Source: Chlorokybus atmophyticus
Taxonomy: Eukaryota > Streptophyta > Chlorokybophyceae > Chlorokybales > Chlorokybaceae
Reading direction: 5' to 3'
Length of the DNA: 64,000 bases
Assembly (NCBI GenBank): GCA_009103225.1
Contig: RHPI01000249.1
Span: 278,379-342,378 of the forward strand
The notes below the pieces were generated by a model, which worked only from the letters and a program-made list of their open reading frames with translations, was not told the origin of the DNA and did no database searches. Of this stretch, positions 58,625 through 64,000 are shown in pieces. A program made the position numbers and the translations under genes. How positions within the stretch are numbered: position 1 is the first letter of the stretch; the number at the start of each line of letters is the position of its first letter.

Positions 58625-60389
58625 ACGGCATCAGCAACCTGCGTGTACTACAGTGTTAGTCTCTCCTCAGCCAAAGTGTACCTAGCCATCAATATGCACA
58701 TGACAACAACATGCATGAGACCAGCGGTACGTACACTGAGGCATGTTTGAGCTGGTGGTGCACCTGCCGCTTGCAAAGCAGCATCATGAGAAAGGTGATC
58801 GTCGTATCCAGCCATGCAACTGCACAGCTGAACCACTCTTGCTGATCTTCTTCTCGGCCATTTGAACGCAGCGCATAGTGCCGTAACTCCGCACAACTTG
58901 CCAGCGAATTGCGTGTGTGTGCGCGTGCCTGCGCCCACTATAAGGGTGAATGCAACAGCGTAGTGACAAGAGCTTCACAACAATACAACTCAGCACAAAA
59001 GATGAATGGCTGCCTCGGGTGATGTTGGTGCTGTTGCACCATGCGTAACTCGGGGGCCAACATCCGCATTGCGCTTGAATTGAAGCAGCATAATGTATGC
59101 CTGGTTGCTGTCGTCAAGCTGACTGCTACGTCAAAGCTGTGTGCATTGAGTCCTCAACACAACAGTCATGTATACATAGCTGCGTGAGTGTGTGAACCAA
59201 TCAGGCGAACAACACCACTGACCCACAACGTTGGCAGTTCTCAAGCACAACTGACCACCAACAACGACAACCATCCCACTTTCAAGTATCATACAACACA
59301 AAGCACCTGAAGCGTTGACTCTGTTTCTCTTGCACAAAGTCCCACTGACTGTGCAGCGGTGAACAAGCAGCACGTCACAGCAGAAGCTTGGGTATCTCCA
59401 GGCATGGACAGTGCAGAGTGGCAGAATCTTGCTTACTCAACTTGCGGTATAGATCCCAGACGCAGAGTGATAAGCTCTCAACAACACCACACAGCAGCCA
59501 CCGTCCTGACGCTGGCGTAGCTTAGCCGAGCCCCTGGTTGGCCTGGCTCAATGGCCAGTTAAGTGGAAACCAGACAGCTGGCCTGCTTTCCCCTCCCCGG
59601 CTGGCCTGGTGGTCGCACGGTATGCTCCATGATCACGGCAGGCAAGCGCGGCAACTCGTGCTTCTGCTGTGCACAATCGCATGCTTGCCTAACAGCGACC
59701 CTCTATCTCAGCAAGCAACGACGACATCACCAGCGAGGTGCCGGAGACTGCAGACTATGCCTCCTCCGCCGCCGCCACCGTCAACGCCGCCTGCTTCGCC
59801 AAGCTCAGGATATGCACGCCCACACAGCTTAGCGTACGCTCACTTGACTCGAGTTGAGCAGCTGCCGGTGCTGTACGCTATCACTGCATGCAGCTGATGC
59901 GTGCTGGTGGAGCACCTGTGGACCTTGTTGTAGATTGCACCGTCAAGTTGCACGCTTTGCTGTGTTGCTTCAAAGAGTCATCGCAGGCTCCAAACCAGTG
60001 GCAGCTGCTGGTGCTTGCTGGTACCACTGAAGCTACCAGGTACACTGCCTCGTACAGACTGAGCGCACATGCCTTGGCCTGGACTCTGGGAGGCGTTGAT
60101 AGTGAGATTGATCAGCCTGTGGCCTGCACATGCGTGCCTATCTTTGGTGCGTGGGTGGGGGTGGGGGTGGGGGGAGAGATTGCTGAGCGTGCTCTTGCAT
60201 GTCTGCGAGTATACGGATGCTGAGGTCAACATCCGCTTGCACAAGAAGCACTGCCAGATATATTCTCTTGCTCTGTAGGTACAGCACGTTTGGCAAGTGT
60301 GGCACATAAGAGCTCATGCATTGACAGCTGACGTACTCCACATGTATGCGCGCACATACGTAATTGTCCACCACGTTGTGCTGTTGTTG
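58625..60389. other. Intergenic, no recognised gene
   Basis: A plus-strand proline-rich stretch (59750-59800, CCGCCG repeats) and a frame at 59888-60223 are open but unlike any family I know. Nothing else is seen. Confidence 0.35.
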
Positions 60390-60745
60390 GGTGGGCTATT
60401 GAAGCTGGCTCACCAGGCGGGCATGACGACCAACTACGGGGATCTGCTGGGAGACAAGCAGCAGCTGCATGGGATGCTGCTGAGGAGCTACGCGCAGAAC
60501 TCACCCTCCACAATCAGCGCCTCACCATCAATTGCGCAGCACTCTACGGGCTTGAGGTATAGTACCCCATGCTAACACGTGCGCGCGTGCTAGCGCGAGC
60601 GCAAAACTGAGCATGTGCGTGTGCTCACGCCTGTATGTATATATGTATGCATATGTGCATATGTGCAAACACTTGGCTGAGTGTTGGTGTGCACAAAAGA
60701 TGGTATGCTAGAGTATATGTAGGAGCTCGGAGTTGTGCGCTCGCC
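60390..60745 (+). pseudogene. Amidohydrolase exon 7-8 fragment
   Basis: 60390-60555 closely matches the 3' part of exon 7 of the amidohydrolase (KLAHQAG, QLHGMLLRSYAQNSPS) but has a 3-bp and further small deletions, losing one residue of the YGSDLLG metal site, and a frame change near 60525. After an intron-like TG/CA stretch, 60722-60745 matches the start of exon 8 (GELGVVR). All earlier exons are absent. Confidence 0.85.
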
Positions 60746-60799
60746 TATAACCAGGAGAGACCATATGGCTAGCTATCACAGGTTTCTAACACACCGTAC

Positions 60800-63198
60800 T
60801 AGACTATTAACCACCTTCCGGAGGTGTTTTGGGATTGCTATTGCAAGGCGTCCATCCTCATCATCTTTGAAGGCTTGTAAATCAATGGTTGCATCAAACA
60901 AACTGTCCGTCTCACATGGGGTTGGATACCAATGATAGCGCTGTGCAGTGCGTTAACGTCCGAAATCCAGTGATGCAAATTGTATATCATACTTCCAGGT
61001 TGAGCGGTATGTGCTGAAGGAGCGCGAGGCCACTTTGAGACACCATAAGCTCGACATTCGCAACACATTAATAGAAGCTGGTGGCCTGACCACCAGCATG
61101 ATACTTATGTTGCCATTGGTTAAGTTATCAATCTCAAAATCAAAGACAAAACCTGCGCAAGATGAGCGAGAGTTGTATGCGTGTTGGGTGCAATGCCTTA
61201 TTGCAATCTACATACACATGCGCGAGCACACACGCACGCGCGCAGCAACGCACACACGCACACGCACAGACACACATGTGTACCTTAAATGATGCGCGGG
61301 GAAAGTATGTACAATGGCACGCCGGTTGTTTTCCTGTCCACCCTGCAGCAATCGTTCTCACTCGCACGGTTGCGCGGGTCAGGACGAGGGGACACAACCG
61401 CCTCAGATCTGCCCATGGTTCTCAACCGTTTCTCATTCTCATTCATCTTTGATGATGTCTGGCGTGAAAAGGTATGGTGCAATGAAGAGTCAACCGCGGC
61501 ATGTATTACATTCTCATGCACGCGCATTAGACTCGAGAACGCCACAATCTGTTCCAGGTATGCTACGGACATGAGCGGGAAGCAAATGGTACCCCCGACT
61601 TTGCAAAGGCATCACGCGCTTCTTCACACACACGTGTGTCCAATGAAGCGTGCGCGCTGTGCACCCACAAGCACACAAGACAAAATGCCGACTCTTCATC
61701 CCCCGCAATTGTCCTGCTCTCCAACAGTTTGCGGATGACCTAACCCAAGCAAGCAAAACAGCAAAACAACATACTTTGTGGTGTGGCATGTGGCATGCGC
61801 ATTAGCAATGGCATGTCTGCTGTCATGGCAGTACTCACTGAAAGCTTGAACTTCATCAGGCCTCGTTAAGACACAGGAATTTTGTCAATGCTGCGAACTT
61901 GTACTTCCTCAGCACTTCCACGACACCTTCCTGCAAGTGGCCAGGAACCTTGCTCATGCCTTGCGTGTGACCAAAAGCTGACCTTGAATGCACACGCGCA
62001 CATGCACGCACTCGCACACATACCTGAAGTTCGACTACAGCCGCATGCATGAGCAGCAGATGCTCTGGCAAGTCGAGCAATCGGAAGCACGTGTCGAGTT
62101 GTCCCGCCGCGCTGCGCCCATCAGTTTTGGCAGGCAGCAAGCGCATCGTACAATGTGCCACGCACGATTCCACTGCATACTTGTTGGCCACACACAGCAG
62201 CTGCAAGAGCTCTGCCTCCGTGCGTGCAGTGGACCCGCAGCCCTGCGTGTAGATGAAGTGCAGCAACTGCTGGAAGGGCAGCAACTCTGCAACAGCCATA
62301 GCAATCTGTAAGTTTGTAGTGGATTGATCACACTTCCCTTAGGCTCATGCAAGGTGAGGACGCGTTGCATAAGCCACTCCTACAACTGCGTGCCTATACG
62401 CGCACAAGCACAAGTTAGACTCCGCGCACCACACAAAGGCCCACAGATGATGTTGCGATAAACAACTTAGGGACTGCGCTGCAACACGCCACTGTGCTTA
62501 GAGACTATTTGTTGTGTGCAGCATTGCTTGTGATTGGCAGCGCTCACCATCGTGACACAGCGTCACATGAATGGGCGCTGTTCGCATGTTGTGCGTCGCG
62601 GATTCTGCCATGCCGCTCTCAAACATCTTCCGAAAGTCAACGGACCTCGCAGCCAGGATGGGCGTGCTGAGGTGGAGCTTGAGCGGGCCACAGGCTCTGC
62701 ATCGCATCAACGTTAGCCTGTCCTGGCAGCCATGTATGCAGCCTACTACTGCCACTGCACTCCACTCAATCGCGCCGCAGTTGAACGAAGGGGTTGAGCA
62801 AATACAAGCCAGAACGCGGTTATATTTTTGCATGCGTGCGTGCACGTATATGCATGCACGTGCATGCACGTGCATGCGTGTGTGCATGCATGTGCATGTG
62901 TGTGCGCGCACATGCATGTGTGCTCGAGTGTTTGCACGCGCATATCTCTGTGCTGTGTGCATTCACAACGCACGACAGCCGACTCATTCGTGTAAGCAAG
63001 TTAGCAAATTAGTGTTCACCATACCTGAGGTGCTCGGGCCATGCGTTACTCAACACGGATGTGAACAACGCAGTCAGATTACAAGGGATTGTCAAAGGCG
63101 AAGTCCAACCCGCAGTCGTCATTGTGCGGGGACTGGGATGCATGCAGCTCCAAGCAGTATATATAGCGTTGCTCTGGTGGCTGTTCTGAAGACGCCAT
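60800..63198 (-). pseudogene. Degenerate BTB/BACK copy v
   Basis: The closest relative of the 23.8-kb BTB gene. Exon 1 (start near 63198) has TAA at the Tyr of NPLYSDC and another TAA soon after. Exon 2 (LHLSTPILAARSVDFRKMFESGMAE) and exon 3 (FQQLLHFIYTQGC to AAVVELQ) are nearly open. Exon 4 shifts frame, and exon 5 (RKLLESRTIAGDEESAFCLV) is broken after SLDTRV. The final part (FDATIDLQAFKDDEDGRLAIAIP) is open to about 60800. Confidence 0.85.
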
Positions 63199-64000
63199 GT
63201 CCCCAGGGAACGGACTTTGCTACCTTGACACTGGAGTTGAACGTTTATGCAGTTGAGGTTGTAACAAGCAGCCTGAGGTGCGTAGCAAGTGCGGTGGACC
63301 ATTGGCAAGCATTCTATGGGGGACGAACGCTCAGCCTTGCATGCATGCGCTGACGCAATGCCTCTTTTGATCTGGCCGCTTCACCTGCCAGCCTAGTGTG
63401 GTATGGTGTTGCACTCTCCAAGCCCCCTCCTCCTCCTCACCGTCAGCAGCCCAATCACCTGCCTGGTGTGAACTGGCTTGGCTTGGCTCCCTACGACGTG
63501 TTGCGAGCTAAGCTGCAGTACACGAAAGCTTACAGCTGCCACCTTCCGTCGATGCAGCTCAACATTACTGTATGATCTGCCTTGAGCGTAACTCAGTCTC
63601 ATGCTGTGTATAGCGATGCTGCCTGCTGCCTCTAGGCTACCCTGTGGGTGACAGCTGTCATGGGTAGTTGAAGTCAATAGCGGGTGCGGCACATCATGTG
63701 ATGATCACGTTAGACGGCTTGATGTCGCTCACAGGCGCCTTGTGCCAGGCATCATCTGCATGCGATGCGTTCCAGCGGCGACGCATCACATGGCTTACAT
63801 GAATGTATGTTACATCAGTCGTGTACACGATGCAACACCCATCATCTTGACAAACACGTGCCACTCCATGCACTCAGTTCTAAGTGTGCACATCTCATCA
63901 AGAATACAATTGACAAGCACTAGCCCAGTACAAAGGTCAAGCAATGTGAGTTGTCACCTGAACGGGTGATCTTCACCAACAGCAAGGCCGGTACAAGCAA
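63199..64000. other. Upstream flank of BTB copy v
   Basis: 63380-63510 resembles 26290-26420 and the end resembles 58280-58330, so the segment belongs to the duplicated BTB blocks. No intact gene is seen. Confidence 0.45.

Noticed and set aside
63700-63730. Kinase-like motif DIKPSN on the minus strand
   Set aside because: No HRD before it and no DFG or glycine loop nearby; the frame ends four residues later. Probably chance.

Overview
The window looks like nuclear DNA of an intron-rich eukaryote, most likely a green alga. The C-terminus of the tRNA methyltransferase ([18 protein letters not shown]) and its N-terminal RAHSNPLSD block read like plant and green-algal METTL1/TrmB. Introns are GT-AG (one GC-AG) and packed with alternating TG/CA/CGCA tracts, and the repeats are chromodomain Ty3/gypsy elements plus a plant-type non-LTR element. 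I cannot fix the species.

Five protein genes can be rebuilt exon by exon with consistent phases: tRNA (guanine-N7-)-methyltransferase (4275-6233, minus), ribulose-phosphate 3-epimerase (6499-8560, plus, head-to-head with the first), a 780-residue multi-pass membrane protein with a C-terminal class-3 lipase domain (11926-16874, minus), an imidazolonepropionase-like metal amidohydrolase (19748-22907, plus), and a BTB/BACK protein (23804-26111, minus).

The rest is repeats and decayed copies. 1-3002 is the 3' part of a chromovirus (RT, RNase H, integrase, chromodomain, 3' LTR). 9885-11190 is a long inverted repeat whose left arm carries a 549-bp TRIM-like mini-LTR element with target duplication CAAGG. 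27392-34269 is a chromovirus bounded by LTRs and an ATGTG target duplication; its interior is joined to a second chromovirus. 38326-44321 is a non-LTR retroelement sitting in a broken BTB copy, with a 108-N gap. 46115-50653 is a degenerate, oppositely oriented paralogue of the membrane lipase. Broken BTB/BACK copies lie at 34890-36696, 38214-38325 with 44334-45468, 55097-57364 and 60800-63198. A fragment of the amidohydrolase lies at 60390-60745.

The most unusual theme is the number of short, perfect or nearly perfect fold-back palindromes, both between genes and inside retroelement coding sequence, which suggests a recurrent snap-back (template-switch) mutation process. A second theme is that many retroelement stop codons fall where glutamine is expected, while about 2,200 codons of intact genes have no in-frame TAA/TAG; this favours C-to-T decay over a variant genetic code. 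Three single Ns each sit beside an exact or near duplicate of sequence found elsewhere in the window, so parts of the assembly are suspect.
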